A stretch of 64,000 nucleotides of DNA, taken from the NCBI RefSeq assembly GCF_013778305.1, contig NZ_JACEIC010000002.1, positions 1,243,708-1,307,707 on the forward strand, written 5' to 3'. The notes below the pieces were generated by a model that saw only the letters and a list, made by a program, of their open reading frames with translations, had not been told where the DNA came from and searched no databases. This document shows positions 54,030 through 62,702 of the stretch, piece by piece (positions within the stretch are counted from its first letter, which is position 1; each line of letters starts with the position of its first letter). The DNA comes from Nocardioides agri. GTDB taxonomy: Bacteria; Actinomycetota; Actinomycetes; Propionibacteriales; Nocardioidaceae. The position numbers and the translations under genes were made by a program.

Positions 54030-56941
54030 CGACGCCACCTCCGCACCGTGCTCCGCCCGCGCCGAGCGAGGCCGCGGCCGGCCGGACCGGCCGACGCCAC
54101 GCCGCGGCTGATCGGCTCGAACCAGCGGACCAGGGTGCCGGCGAGCGCACACCCGAGCGCAAGCAGCAGCAGCCCGGGCACGCCCAGCCGGCCGAACAGC
54201 GAGCTCTCCCCCGCGGTCAGCACGGTCGCGGCCTCCGTCGTCGGTGGCTCCGAGGGGCCCGACGAGGGCTTTGTCGGCTTGCCCCCGGCACTGGGCACGG
54301 TGCCCGTCGGCGGGACGACCGGTCCGCTGGCCGGCGCCGGGCTCGGCGTCCCGGTCGGCGACGGCTCGGCGGTCGGAGTCGCGGTGGGCGACGCGGTCGG
54401 CGCGGCGCTGGCGGTGGGCGAGGAGGTCGGCGTGGGGGTGGGAGTCGGCGTCGGGGACGCGGAGGTCGAGGCCGTGAAGTCGCACACCTCGCTCTCGTCG
54501 GGCGGCGTCGCCGTCAGCGACGGCACCGCCCCCGCCTGGGCGCGCACCGCTGCGATCGCCGACAGCACGTAGTCGCTCTGGGCGGCGAGACCGCTCGCGG
54601 CGGTGACGGGGAGGTAGCCCGCGGGCAGCTGCCCGTTGCTCGGACCCGACACCTGCCCCTCGGCGCGGGAGTAGCACAGCAGCTTGGCGAGCTTGGTGGC
54701 CGTGGCCTGGTCGAGCCCCCGCGTCGGGATGACGGCCGACACGGGCACGGCGCCGGGGTACGCGGCCCGACCGGCCGGCGTGCTGATCTTGGCGTCGTCG
54801 ATCGCCCAGGTGCCGGCGCTCGGGGCCAGCAGCCCGGCTGCCGCCTGGAGGCCCGCGAGGTCCGGCTCGACGAAGGTGCGGCCGGCGACCGTGAAGGCAC
54901 CGTCGATGTCCGACGCCGTCGTCTGCAGCGCGGCCGTCCGCAGGTTGTAGCGGCGCGCCGCCGAGAGCGACACGAGTCCGAGCACGAACCGGTAGCCGAC
55001 GGTCTGCCGGCCCTGGGTGCGCAGCGGCAGCGTCGTCGGGTCGTAGCCGTCGAACCGGCAGATCGTCGAGACGGCCGAGCTGGCGAACTGCATGTCGAGC
55101 ACGACGGTGCTGAGGCTGCCGGGCTGGTTGCCGATCAGCTGCATGAACGGCGTCGGGCTCTTCGCGTAGCAGGCGTTGCCGTCCTGGTAGGACTGCGGCG
55201 CGATCCAGGCGTCCCGGTTGGTCCAGTTGTCGACCGGCAGGGCGACCTTCAGGTAGTTGGCGTTGACGGTCATGCCCCACGGGTCGGGCGTGCCGTCGAG
55301 CCACGCCCGGGCCTCCGGGTCCGCGTTGATCCAGGACGTCAGCGCCCAGGTCAGGTCCGAGCTCGCCGAGGAGAGCTGGAGCGCGGCCGCCGCCTCGAGG
55401 TTCGAGCTCTGGGCCAGCCCGGGGTTGAGCGCCCGGAACTCGGGGTCGAGCGTGAGGTTGTACGGGTTGCCACCGATGCTCGGGTGGTTGTCGCGCACGA
55501 CGGGGTCGGCGGCGTACGACGTGGTGAGGAGCTTGGCCACCAGCCGCGCGTTGAGGTTCAGGCGCTCTCGCCGTCGGTGGTTGGCGTCGTCGATGTTGAA
55601 CGCGATCGCGAATCCGGTGAACGCGAGCGGCGCCTGCACCACCGGTCTGGAGTAGCCGGACGCCTTGGGCGCCGAGGTCAGCGCGGCGTCGATCTCACCG
55701 CTGTTGACCAGCGTGCGGGCGAGTGAGTCGGCCTGCTGGACGTGGGTGAAGGTGAACAGGCCGTCGGTCGTGCAGAACTTCGGCCGCCAGGAGGCCGTCA
55801 GCTCGTTGAGTGCCGTCGACCCCATGATCTCCAGCGGCGGCTCCTTGCTCACGGCATCGCAGACCGCACCCGTCTGCGCGAACCCGAGCGGCACGGTGAT
55901 CCGGTTGCGCCAGTTCGACGGCGACCACCACAGGCTGCCCCGCACCGCCTGGTCCGTGGTCGTGCTCGACCGGGGCGCGCCCGGCGCGTAGGCGCCGGTG
56001 CGCCGGCAGGTCGCGTCGGCCGTGGTGAGCTGGCTGGTGCTCAGGGGCACGCCGGCCTTCGTGGTCTGCGGCGATCCCGCCGGCAGCCTGGTGCCCCACG
56101 CGTCGCAGCTCAGGCCGACGATGGGCACCGCGACCAGCGCGCAGTCGACCGCGGCCGAGCAGCCCAGCGACGCGTTCTCCGCGGCCGTCCAGACTGCGAA
56201 GTCGGTGGCGCCGGTGCCGTCGGCGCCGGTGATCCCGTAGGTCGTGTTGCTCGGCATGCCGCCGGACTCGGCGTCGTCGGACTCGGGCGCCTGGGGCGTG
56301 CAGCCGACGCCCGGGTCCGGGCCGCCGTAGTACGTCGTGCCGCCCGCCGCGCGGAACGGCAGCCACCGCGCCGTGAGCTGCTCGCCGATCGCCGAGCACG
56401 CAGGCGGAAGGGTCGCGGGACGCCCGACGACCGCGGCCCGGTCCTCGGGTGCGGCGTCGGCGTCGAACCGCCAGGCCGGCGTGTGCGATGCCGCCGGGAA
56501 GTAGCGCTCCGGCGAGGTCTGGGTCCAGCACGTCTCCGGCGTCAGCCGGGTCTGACCGTCCGGCACGCTGCCGGTGGTGTCGACGCCGCGGCACTGGAGC
56601 AGCACGAACGGGAACTCCTGGTTGCGGGCGTCGGACGACCTCGGGTCACCGACGACCCCTCCGGTCGGCACCGCGCCGGACCAGGCGACGTGGATCTCCT
56701 GGCGTCCGCGCAGCTCGGTCGTCTGGGCGACCTGGAGCTCGACCTCCTGGCGCACCACCTCAGCGGCGTTGCCGTCCCGGTCGTAGAAGACCCGGGTGGC
56801 CTGCACCGTGCGGGTCACCGCGCCGCCGTCGACGGCGCGGGCCGAGGACGTGAGCGCCGGTGCGACCACCGCCAGGCAGGACGCCAGCAGTGCGGCGGCG
56901 AAGAGCGTGTGGGCGACCTGGCGCCGCCGGCGCCCGGTCAT
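54026..56941 (-). CDS. Large surface PstS-like binding protein with C-terminal membrane anchor
   Basis: A 971-residue protein. Signal peptide to about 37. An N-terminal region with many Cys (about 100-330: LLQCRGVD, ETCWTQ, PACSAIG, VGCTPQ, LGCSAAVDCALVAVP, LSCDAW) precedes a periplasmic-binding-type domain starting EIMGSTALNELTASWRPKFC (M373), with STALN in the anion-binding position. Residues about 820-870 are a Thr/Pro/Ser stalk and 917-938 a membrane helix with basic tail; no LPxTG. It overlaps pstS and the sortase-fold gene by four bases each. The N-terminal domain is unrecognised. Confidence 0.75.
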   Translation of the reverse strand: MTGRRRRQVAHTLFAAALLASCLAVVAPALTSSARAVDGGAVTRTVQATRVFYDRDGNAAEVVRQEVELQVAQTTELRGRQEIHVAWSGAVPTGGVVGDPRSSDARNQEFPFVLLQCRGVDTTGSVPDGQTRLTPETCWTQTSPERYFPAASHTPAWRFDADAAPEDRAAVVGRPATLPPACSAIGEQLTARWLPFRAAGGTTYYGGPDPGVGCTPQAPESDDAESGGMPSNTTYGITGADGTGATDFAVWTAAENASLGCSAAVDCALVAVPIVGLSCDAWGTRLPAGSPQTTKAGVPLSTSQLTTADATCRRTGAYAPGAPRSSTTTDQAVRGSLWWSPSNWRNRITVPLGFAQTGAVCDAVSKEPPLEIMGSTALNELTASWRPKFCTTDGLFTFTHVQQADSLARTLVNSGEIDAALTSAPKASGYSRPVVQAPLAFTGFAIAFNIDDANHRRRERLNLNARLVAKLLTTSYAADPVVRDNHPSIGGNPYNLTLDPEFRALNPGLAQSSNLEAAAALQLSSASSDLTWALTSWINADPEARAWLDGTPDPWGMTVNANYLKVALPVDNWTNRDAWIAPQSYQDGNACYAKSPTPFMQLIGNQPGSLSTVVLDMQFASSAVSTICRFDGYDPTTLPLRTQGRQTVGYRFVLGLVSLSAARRYNLRTAALQTTASDIDGAFTVAGRTFVEPDLAGLQAAAGLLAPSAGTWAIDDAKISTPAGRAAYPGAVPVSAVIPTRGLDQATATKLAKLLCYSRAEGQVSGPSNGQLPAGYLPVTAASGLAAQSDYVLSAIAAVRAQAGAVPSLTATPPDESEVCDFTASTSASPTPTPTPTPTSSPTASAAPTASPTATPTAEPSPTGTPSPAPASGPVVPPTGTVPSAGGKPTKPSSGPSEPPTTEAATVLTAGESSLFGRLGVPGLLLLALGCALAGTLVRWFEPISRGVASAGPAGRGLARRGRSTVRRWRR

Positions 56942-58713
56942 CCACGTGCCTTGCGACGCGCCAGGTGGCTGACGGCCGTCGGCACCACGAGGGCGCCGAG
57001 GAACAGCCCCACGACGAGGGCGGTCAGCACGCCGGCCGGGCCGGCGGCGGAGTCCGCGGCCACGGTGGTCGCCACCACTGACGCCGGCGCCACGCCGCCG
57101 TCGGCGGACGTGCCGTCCGTGCTGCCCCCGGCGGCCGCGGGGTCGGCGCCGCCCGCGGGCGCGTCCGGGACCCCGTCGCCGTCGCTGTCGACCGTCGGCA
57201 GGTCGCTCGGCTCTGCGGTGCCGCCGGTGCCGGCGCCCCCGTCGCCGCCTCCGCCGGAGCCGCCGCCCGCGGCGCCGGACCCGCCGCCCGATCCCCCGCC
57301 GGGACCGCCGCCCCCGCTCCCGGCCTTGCCGCCCGAGCCGCCACCGGAGGCGGCGTCGGCCGGGATCTCCCCGTCGGAGCCCGGGTTCTCGTTGAAGGAG
57401 CCGACCGTCGCGCCGCACGGACCCTGGCCCGGCCGGTCGCAGTCGGCCGGGAACGGCGCGATCTCCGCCAGGTGGTTCTGCGACGGGTCGCCGGGCACGA
57501 AGGTCGGGTTGTGGCAGTCGTGGACGTCCTGGATGATCGACGCGTCGAACTCCACGCCGTCGTCGGCGAGCTTGAGCTTGTTGACCTGGGTGAAGCTCGC
57601 CTGCACCAGGTTGACCGGCAGCGGCGAGTAGCCGATCGGCCCGATCTCGGACTGGCCCTCGCAGATCGCGTGCTTGAGGAAGTCCACGATCGTCTGGCGC
57701 TTCGAGGTCGTCATCCGCGAGTCGTCGGACGCGGTCGGGATGATCGCGTACACGTAGGACGACAGCGGGTAGGTGCGCTTGTCCGGGTTGGTGTAGACGC
57801 GGTCGAGCTTCTGCGTCAGGTAGTTGGGGTCGTTGGGGTCGTCGTTGATCTCCGCCATCGTGAGCGCGACCGCGACGTTGTACTGCGTCGGCAGCGTGTA
57901 GTAGCCCGCGGCGTTGAGCACCTTCACGACCGGGAAGTCGGCCATCAGCGGGTAGGAGTACTCCTCCATCGCGATGGTGCCGTTGGCGCCGGCGCTCTTC
58001 ACGTAGTTCATGACGCCGTCGGAGCCGGACTGCGCCTTCTGCGGGCCGCGGGTGTCGCCGCAGTTGAGCGGGAAGTAGTCGGTCGGTGCGTTCTTGCCGC
58101 CGTTGCACGCCGTCCAGAGGTCGGCGTGCTGGCTGACCATCCAGGTCGTGAACTGGTTCGTGACGCCGGCGCCGTCGGCGCGCACGACCGGGATGATGGG
58201 GATCGACGGGAGCGCCCGGCCGTTGTTGTCCGACGTGATCGCCGGGTCGTTCCAGTTGGTGATCTGGTTGGTGAAGATCTTGGCGATGGTGTCGCCGGAG
58301 AGCCGGATGTCGCGCACGAGCGCCCCGCCGACCTCGACGTGGTAGGGGAACGAGGTGCCGCCCGCCACGATCGGCAGGTAGGCGAACGAGCGGCCCAGCG
58401 GCGAGTCCGTCGCGCCCGTCGTCGGGTCCTTGCCGCGGTACGGCGAGTCCGTCACGCCGAAGTCGGTGGACTTGTTGGCGTAGTCCTTGCGCCCCTGGGC
58501 CGCGCCGTTGGCGGTGTAGACGACCCGCAGGCCCTTGGCGTCGACGTCGGCGACCCACTGGTTGACCGCGTTGGCCGCCCACGACGACCCCGAGCCCTGG
58601 ATGAGGGCGTAGGAGACCGTCGCGCTCGCGGCGCCCGGCCCGGCGAGGACGGCCGTCTGCAGGGCGAGCAGGATCGCGACGAGCCGAAGGGCACGGGACC
58701 TGGTGAACGTCAT
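56938..58713 (-). CDS. pstS: Phosphate-binding protein PstS with C-terminal membrane anchor
   Basis: A 591-residue PstS. Signal peptide ends GAASA; YALIQGSGSSWAANAVNQWVADV is the phosphate-binding turn, and TDFGVTDSPY, IAKIFTNQITNWNDPAI and VVRADGAGVTNQFTTWM are PstS hallmarks. There is no lipobox Cys. Instead residues about 454-500 are a Gly/Ser-rich linker, 505-514 a calcium-loop-like DSDGDGVPD, and 561-583 a membrane helix followed by HLARRKARG. Ordinary PstS is about 370 residues, so the extra 200 form an anchor. Starts inside pstA's 3' neighbour with ATGA. Confidence 0.92.
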   Translation of the reverse strand: MTFTRSRALRLVAILLALQTAVLAGPGAASATVSYALIQGSGSSWAANAVNQWVADVDAKGLRVVYTANGAAQGRKDYANKSTDFGVTDSPYRGKDPTTGATDSPLGRSFAYLPIVAGGTSFPYHVEVGGALVRDIRLSGDTIAKIFTNQITNWNDPAITSDNNGRALPSIPIIPVVRADGAGVTNQFTTWMVSQHADLWTACNGGKNAPTDYFPLNCGDTRGPQKAQSGSDGVMNYVKSAGANGTIAMEEYSYPLMADFPVVKVLNAAGYYTLPTQYNVAVALTMAEINDDPNDPNYLTQKLDRVYTNPDKRTYPLSSYVYAIIPTASDDSRMTTSKRQTIVDFLKHAICEGQSEIGPIGYSPLPVNLVQASFTQVNKLKLADDGVEFDASIIQDVHDCHNPTFVPGDPSQNHLAEIAPFPADCDRPGQGPCGATVGSFNENPGSDGEIPADAASGGGSGGKAGSGGGGPGGGSGGGSGAAGGGSGGGGDGGAGTGGTAEPSDLPTVDSDGDGVPDAPAGGADPAAAGGSTDGTSADGGVAPASVVATTVAADSAAGPAGVLTALVVGLFLGALVVPTAVSHLARRKARG

Positions 58714-59822
58714 CGAGAGCTCTTCCTTCCACCGGCCACCATCCGGGCCAGCACGAACAGGGTCAGGACCAGCGTCAGCAGGACGGCGGCCGCGGCGTAC
58801 GCGCGCTCCTCCATCGCTGGGTTGCCGGACTGGATCGAGGCGTAGATGAACAGCGGGAGCGAGTTCATCGGGTCCCGGACCGGGTTGGCGTTGAAATACG
58901 TCGACGCCCCGGAGGTGAGCAGCACGGGTGCCGTCTCGCCGACCGCGCGCGCGACGCCGAGGATCAGCGCGGTCGCGAGACCGGGGCGCACGGTCGGCAG
59001 CACGACCTTCCAGACCGTCTGCCACTTGCCGGCGCCCAGTGCGTACGACGCCTCCCGCAGGCCGCCAGGCACGACGCCGAGCACGACGTAGCTCGCCCGG
59101 GCCATGATCGGCAGCGCCATCACCGCGAGCGCGAGCGCGGCGGCCAGCCCGCTCGCCGGCATCCCGAGCTGGACCAGGCACACGGAGTAGATGAAGAGGC
59201 CCGCGACGATCGACGGCAGGGCGGTCATCGCCTCGACCACCGTGCGCACGAGCTGGGAGCCGCGCCCTCCGACCTCGGACATGTAGACCGCGGTCGCCAC
59301 GCCGAGCGGCATCGCGATCGACACCGCGATGACGACCTCGATCAGCGTGCCGACCATCGCGTGCAGGATGCCGCCCATCGTGAAGGGGTCGTCGGCACGC
59401 ACCCCGGACATGTCCTGGGTGAAGAAGTTGAGGTTGGTCAGGGCGTCCAGGCCCCGGTAGACGGTCATCACCACGACGCTGAGCAGGGCGACGCCGACCA
59501 GCGTCGGCGCCGCGACGACGGCGGTCGTCACGATCCTGTCGACGACCACCGGGCGCGGCTGGGTCAGCGCGGTGAGCCCGGCGTAGAAGGCCACGAACAC
59601 GGCGTACCAGAGCACGACGAACCCGACGGAGCCGTGGAAGGGGAAGACCTTCGTGTAGAAGACCCAGGTCGTGGCGACCGAGGCGGCCGCGGCACCGACC
59701 AGCGTGAGGACGTCCTCGCGGGTGCGACCGCCGGTGCGCCGGAGCTCCTCCTGCACCGGCGGCGGGCCCGGTGCGGCCGCGGCGTCGCGGACCGCGGCCC
59801 GCCGCTCCATCAGCTCGGTCAC
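58710..59822 (-). CDS. pstA: Phosphate ABC transporter permease PstA
   Basis: A 370-residue permease with about eight hydrophobic segments. VEAMTALPSIVAGLFIYSV and the EAA loop EASYALGAGKWQTVWKVVLPTVRPGLATALILGVARAVGETAPVLLT identify PstA. The N-terminal 60 residues are a cytoplasmic extension with two additional helices, longer than E. coli PstA. GTG 59822 overlaps the pstC stop and its own stop overlaps the pstS start. Confidence 0.95.
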   Translation of the reverse strand: MTELMERRAAVRDAAAAPGPPPVQEELRRTGGRTREDVLTLVGAAAASVATTWVFYTKVFPFHGSVGFVVLWYAVFVAFYAGLTALTQPRPVVVDRIVTTAVVAAPTLVGVALLSVVVMTVYRGLDALTNLNFFTQDMSGVRADDPFTMGGILHAMVGTLIEVVIAVSIAMPLGVATAVYMSEVGGRGSQLVRTVVEAMTALPSIVAGLFIYSVCLVQLGMPASGLAAALALAVMALPIMARASYVVLGVVPGGLREASYALGAGKWQTVWKVVLPTVRPGLATALILGVARAVGETAPVLLTSGASTYFNANPVRDPMNSLPLFIYASIQSGNPAMEERAYAAAAVLLTLVLTLFVLARMVAGGRKSSR

Positions 59823-60859
59823 AGCTCGGTCCCCTTGCCGCTGCGGGAGCGCGCCACGATCCGCGCGGCCAGGCTGTTGACGACCAGCGTCATCACGAAC
59901 AGCACGAAGCCGGCCGTCAGCAGGGCCGAGAGCTGGGAGGGCGACGCCTCCTTGAAGCTCGACGCGATCAGCGAGGAGATCGTCGAGGTGCCGGACTCGA
60001 GCACGTAGGGCTTGATCTCGAAGGCCTGCGAGATCACCATCACCACCGAGATGGTCTCGCCGAGCGCCCGGCCCAGCGCGAGCATCGTGCCGCCGACGAT
60101 GCCGCTGCGCCCGAAGGGCAGCACGACCGTGCGCACCATCGCCCAGCGGGTGGCGCCGAGGGCGAGCGCGGCCTCCTTCTCCCCCGCCGGCGCCTCCATG
60201 AAGACCTCGCGCATCACCGAGCACGCCATCGGGAAGATCATCATCGTGACCGCGATGGCGGCGACGAACGCGGAGCCGGCGTACGACGGGTAGCCCGGCG
60301 CCTGGTTCCAGATCGGGTAGTCGACGTCGGTGCGCACGTGCAGCAGCGGGAACCAGCCGAAGTACTTGCTGATCCAGTGGGCCACCTCGGTGGCCGGCGG
60401 CTGCATCACGAAGAGCACCCAGAGGCCGAAGACGATGCCCGGCACCGCGGCCATCAGGTCGACGAGGCGGACCAGGGTCGGCCGCAGCCACGCCGGCGCC
60501 CAGTCGGAGATGAAGAGCGCAGTGAGCAGCGCCAGCGGCACCGCGATCAGGATGCCGATCAGGGCCACCTGGATGGTGCCGACCACGACCGCGGCGATGC
60601 CGATCCGGTCCTGGCTGGGCAGCCAGCGGAACTCGGTGAAGAACGACAGGCCGTAGTGGTCGAGGGTCGGCACAGACTGCGCGCCCAGGAACACGCCGAT
60701 CGAGGAGACGATGACGAGGACGAGCAGCCCCACGCCCCGGGCGCTGTGCACGAAGACCTGGTCCTGGACCGAGTGCCGTGCGGTGATCTGCCGTGGTCGG
60801 TCTTCGTCAGGCCCCGGCACCTCCGACAGTGCCGGCGGTGCGAGCACCTCTCCTGACAT
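59819..60859 (-). CDS. pstC: Phosphate ABC transporter permease PstC
   Basis: A 346-residue permease with six or seven hydrophobic segments. VDLMAAVPGIVFGLWVLFVM and the EAA loop AALALGATRWAMVRTVVLPFGRSGIVGGTMLALGRALGETISVVMV are diagnostic. It is the first gene of the locus. Its upstream region holds an AT-rich patch at 60950-60965 that may include the promoter; no convincing PHO box was found. Confidence 0.95.
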   Translation of the reverse strand: MSGEVLAPPALSEVPGPDEDRPRQITARHSVQDQVFVHSARGVGLLVLVIVSSIGVFLGAQSVPTLDHYGLSFFTEFRWLPSQDRIGIAAVVVGTIQVALIGILIAVPLALLTALFISDWAPAWLRPTLVRLVDLMAAVPGIVFGLWVLFVMQPPATEVAHWISKYFGWFPLLHVRTDVDYPIWNQAPGYPSYAGSAFVAAIAVTMMIFPMACSVMREVFMEAPAGEKEAALALGATRWAMVRTVVLPFGRSGIVGGTMLALGRALGETISVVMVISQAFEIKPYVLESGTSTISSLIASSFKEASPSQLSALLTAGFVLFVMTLVVNSLAARIVARSRSGKGTEL

Positions 60860-61385
60860 GCGAAAAGTCCTTCTCGTCGATCGTCACCCGACCACGTCAC
60901 GCGGTCCGATCTCACCCGTCCCGCGCGCCCTTGGGCGGGAATGTCGAGCAGATTAATGGATTTACACGCAGCACGACCTCAAACGCGGCCCAGGTGGCCC
61001 GGAGAGGCCCATCCGTCTAGACCAGTCGTCCACGCCGTCGCCCTCCCTCGTTGTGGGGATTCCATCGGCGGTTCCGAGCTGCGGCGCCGGTTCCAGCCAT
61101 CCTTTCGGGATGGCGGATGTCGGCTCCTCGCCGACGCCACTCGACGCCCGGACCGGCTCGCGCACGGAAACCTGCCGAGCCGGATCCGGGACCACTCGCC
61201 CGTTCGGGGGACGAGCCGCCGACACCTCGCTCGGCTCGCCGTGGGGCGTCATCCGCGCCGGTCTGCTCCCCAACGTTGAGTAACTGGCTGCCGTCGCCCC
61301 CAGCCGGGCCGTCGGCCGTTCCAGAGTGACGGCGTCGGGCCTGATCGGCCCACCACCACAGGACGTACGGATCGTTGGGGGTTCA
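60860..61385. other. 526-base divergent region between pstC and the polysaccharide cluster
   Basis: No conserved reading frame was found. An AT-rich patch (60950-60965) is the likeliest pstC promoter. GTCACCC, GTCACGC and CTCACCC occur on the plus strand at irregular spacing in 60882-60919. GCCATCC (61096-61102) and GGATGGC (61108-61114) form a 7-bp hairpin with loop TTTCG, probably in the leader of the polysaccharide transcript. The long leader may be regulatory, but no known riboswitch was recognised. Confidence 0.4.
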
Positions 61386-62702
61386 ATGAAGGTCGCAGTC
61401 TTCGGCCTGGGATACGTCGGTACGGTCACCGCGGCTGGCCTCGCGCACAGCGGGCACACGGTCGTCGGCGTCGATGTCGACGCCACCAAGGTCGCCGCCA
61501 TCAACGCCGGCGAGAGCCCGGTCGTCGAGCCCGGGATCGCGGAGCTGATGGAGTCCGCGGTGCAGGCGGGCCGCCTGCACGCCACCTCGTCGGCCGTCGA
61601 GGCGGTCGAGCACGCCGACCTGTCCCTCATCTGCGTCGGCACTCCGTCGGGCAGCCTCGGGAGCACCGACCTCTCGTACGTCGAGAAGGTCCTCGCCGAG
61701 ATCAGGCACGCGATGAGCGTCGTCGCGCCCCCGGCGAGCGGGTTCCACGCCGTCGTCGTCCGGAGCACCGTGCCGCCCGGCACCGTCGACACGGTCGTCG
61801 CCCCGGCGTTCGCCGAAGCCGTGCCGGGCTGGGAGGTCGGCGCCGCGATGTGCCCCGAGTTCCTGCGCGAGGGCGTCAGCGTGAAGGACTTCTTCGCGCC
61901 GCCCTTCGTCGTCGTGGGCACCGCGGACGAGCGGGCTGCCGCGGCCGTGGCCGAGCTGTTCTCGTTCCTCGACATCGAGACCCGACACGTCGCCACCACG
62001 ACGGCCGAGTCGCTCAAGTACGCCTGCAACGCCTTCCACGCCACCAAGGTCTCGTTCGCGAACGAGCTCTCCCGGGTGTTCCGCGGGTTCGGCGTCGACT
62101 CGCGCGAGGTCATGGAGATCTTCTGCGAGGACACGAAGCTGAACATCGCCCCGACCTACCTGCGCCCCGGGTTCGCCTACGGCGGCAGCTGCCTGCCGAA
62201 GGACCTGCGCGCGCTGCTGCAGATGGCTCGGGCGAACGGCGTCGACGCGCCGCTGCTCGACGGCACCGTGCTCACCAACGAGCTGATCATCCGCGACGTC
62301 GTCGAGCGGGTGATCGCCACGGGACTGCGGCACGTCGCGCTCCTCGGCCTCAGCTTCAAGGCCGACACCGACGACCTCCGGGAGAGCCCGAACGTCGAGC
62401 TGGCGGAGCGGCTCGTCGGCAAGGGCTTCGACGTCCGGGTCTACGACCCCATCGTGAACCCGGATCGACTCGTGGGCGCCAACCGCCGGCACGTGGAGAC
62501 GCGGCTCCCGCACCTGAACCGGTTGCTCGCCTGCACGCCGGAAGCGGCGCTGGAGGGTGCGGAGGTCGTCCTCGTCTCCGCCAGCGGTGAGGGCATCACC
62601 GATGCGCTCCGCGCCGCCGCACCGGCGCACGTCATCGACCTGTGTGGCCGTCTCGACCACGAGGTGGAGGAGCTGCCCGGGTACAGCGGCGTGGGGTGGT
62701 GA
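61386..62702 (+). CDS. Nucleotide-sugar (UDP-glucose/GDP-mannose) 6-dehydrogenase
   Basis: A 438-residue enzyme: N-terminal NAD fold MKVAVFGLGYVGTVTAAGLAHSGHTVVGVDVD, central domain with TAESLKYACNAFHATKVSFANELSR, catalytic C269 in YGGSCLPKDLRAL, and C-terminal nucleotide-sugar domain (GLSFKADTDDLRESPNVELAERL). It oxidises a nucleotide sugar to the uronic acid. The middle text (EVMEIFCEDTKLNIAPTYLRPGFAYGG) is nearer to GDP-mannose than to UDP-glucose dehydrogenases. First gene of a surface-polysaccharide operon; a frame upstream to 61326 is not supported. Confidence 0.9.
   Translation: MKVAVFGLGYVGTVTAAGLAHSGHTVVGVDVDATKVAAINAGESPVVEPGIAELMESAVQAGRLHATSSAVEAVEHADLSLICVGTPSGSLGSTDLSYVEKVLAEIRHAMSVVAPPASGFHAVVVRSTVPPGTVDTVVAPAFAEAVPGWEVGAAMCPEFLREGVSVKDFFAPPFVVVGTADERAAAAVAELFSFLDIETRHVATTTAESLKYACNAFHATKVSFANELSRVFRGFGVDSREVMEIFCEDTKLNIAPTYLRPGFAYGGSCLPKDLRALLQMARANGVDAPLLDGTVLTNELIIRDVVERVIATGLRHVALLGLSFKADTDDLRESPNVELAERLVGKGFDVRVYDPIVNPDRLVGANRRHVETRLPHLNRLLACTPEAALEGAEVVLVSASGEGITDALRAAAPAHVIDLCGRLDHEVEELPGYSGVGW

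Noticed and set aside
60882..60919. GTCACCC/GTCACGC/CTCACCC repeats upstream of pstC as a PHO box.
   Set aside because: The spacing is 13 and 15 bases, not the 11 expected of actinobacterial PHO boxes, and the text is not GTTCACC. Kept only as a remark.
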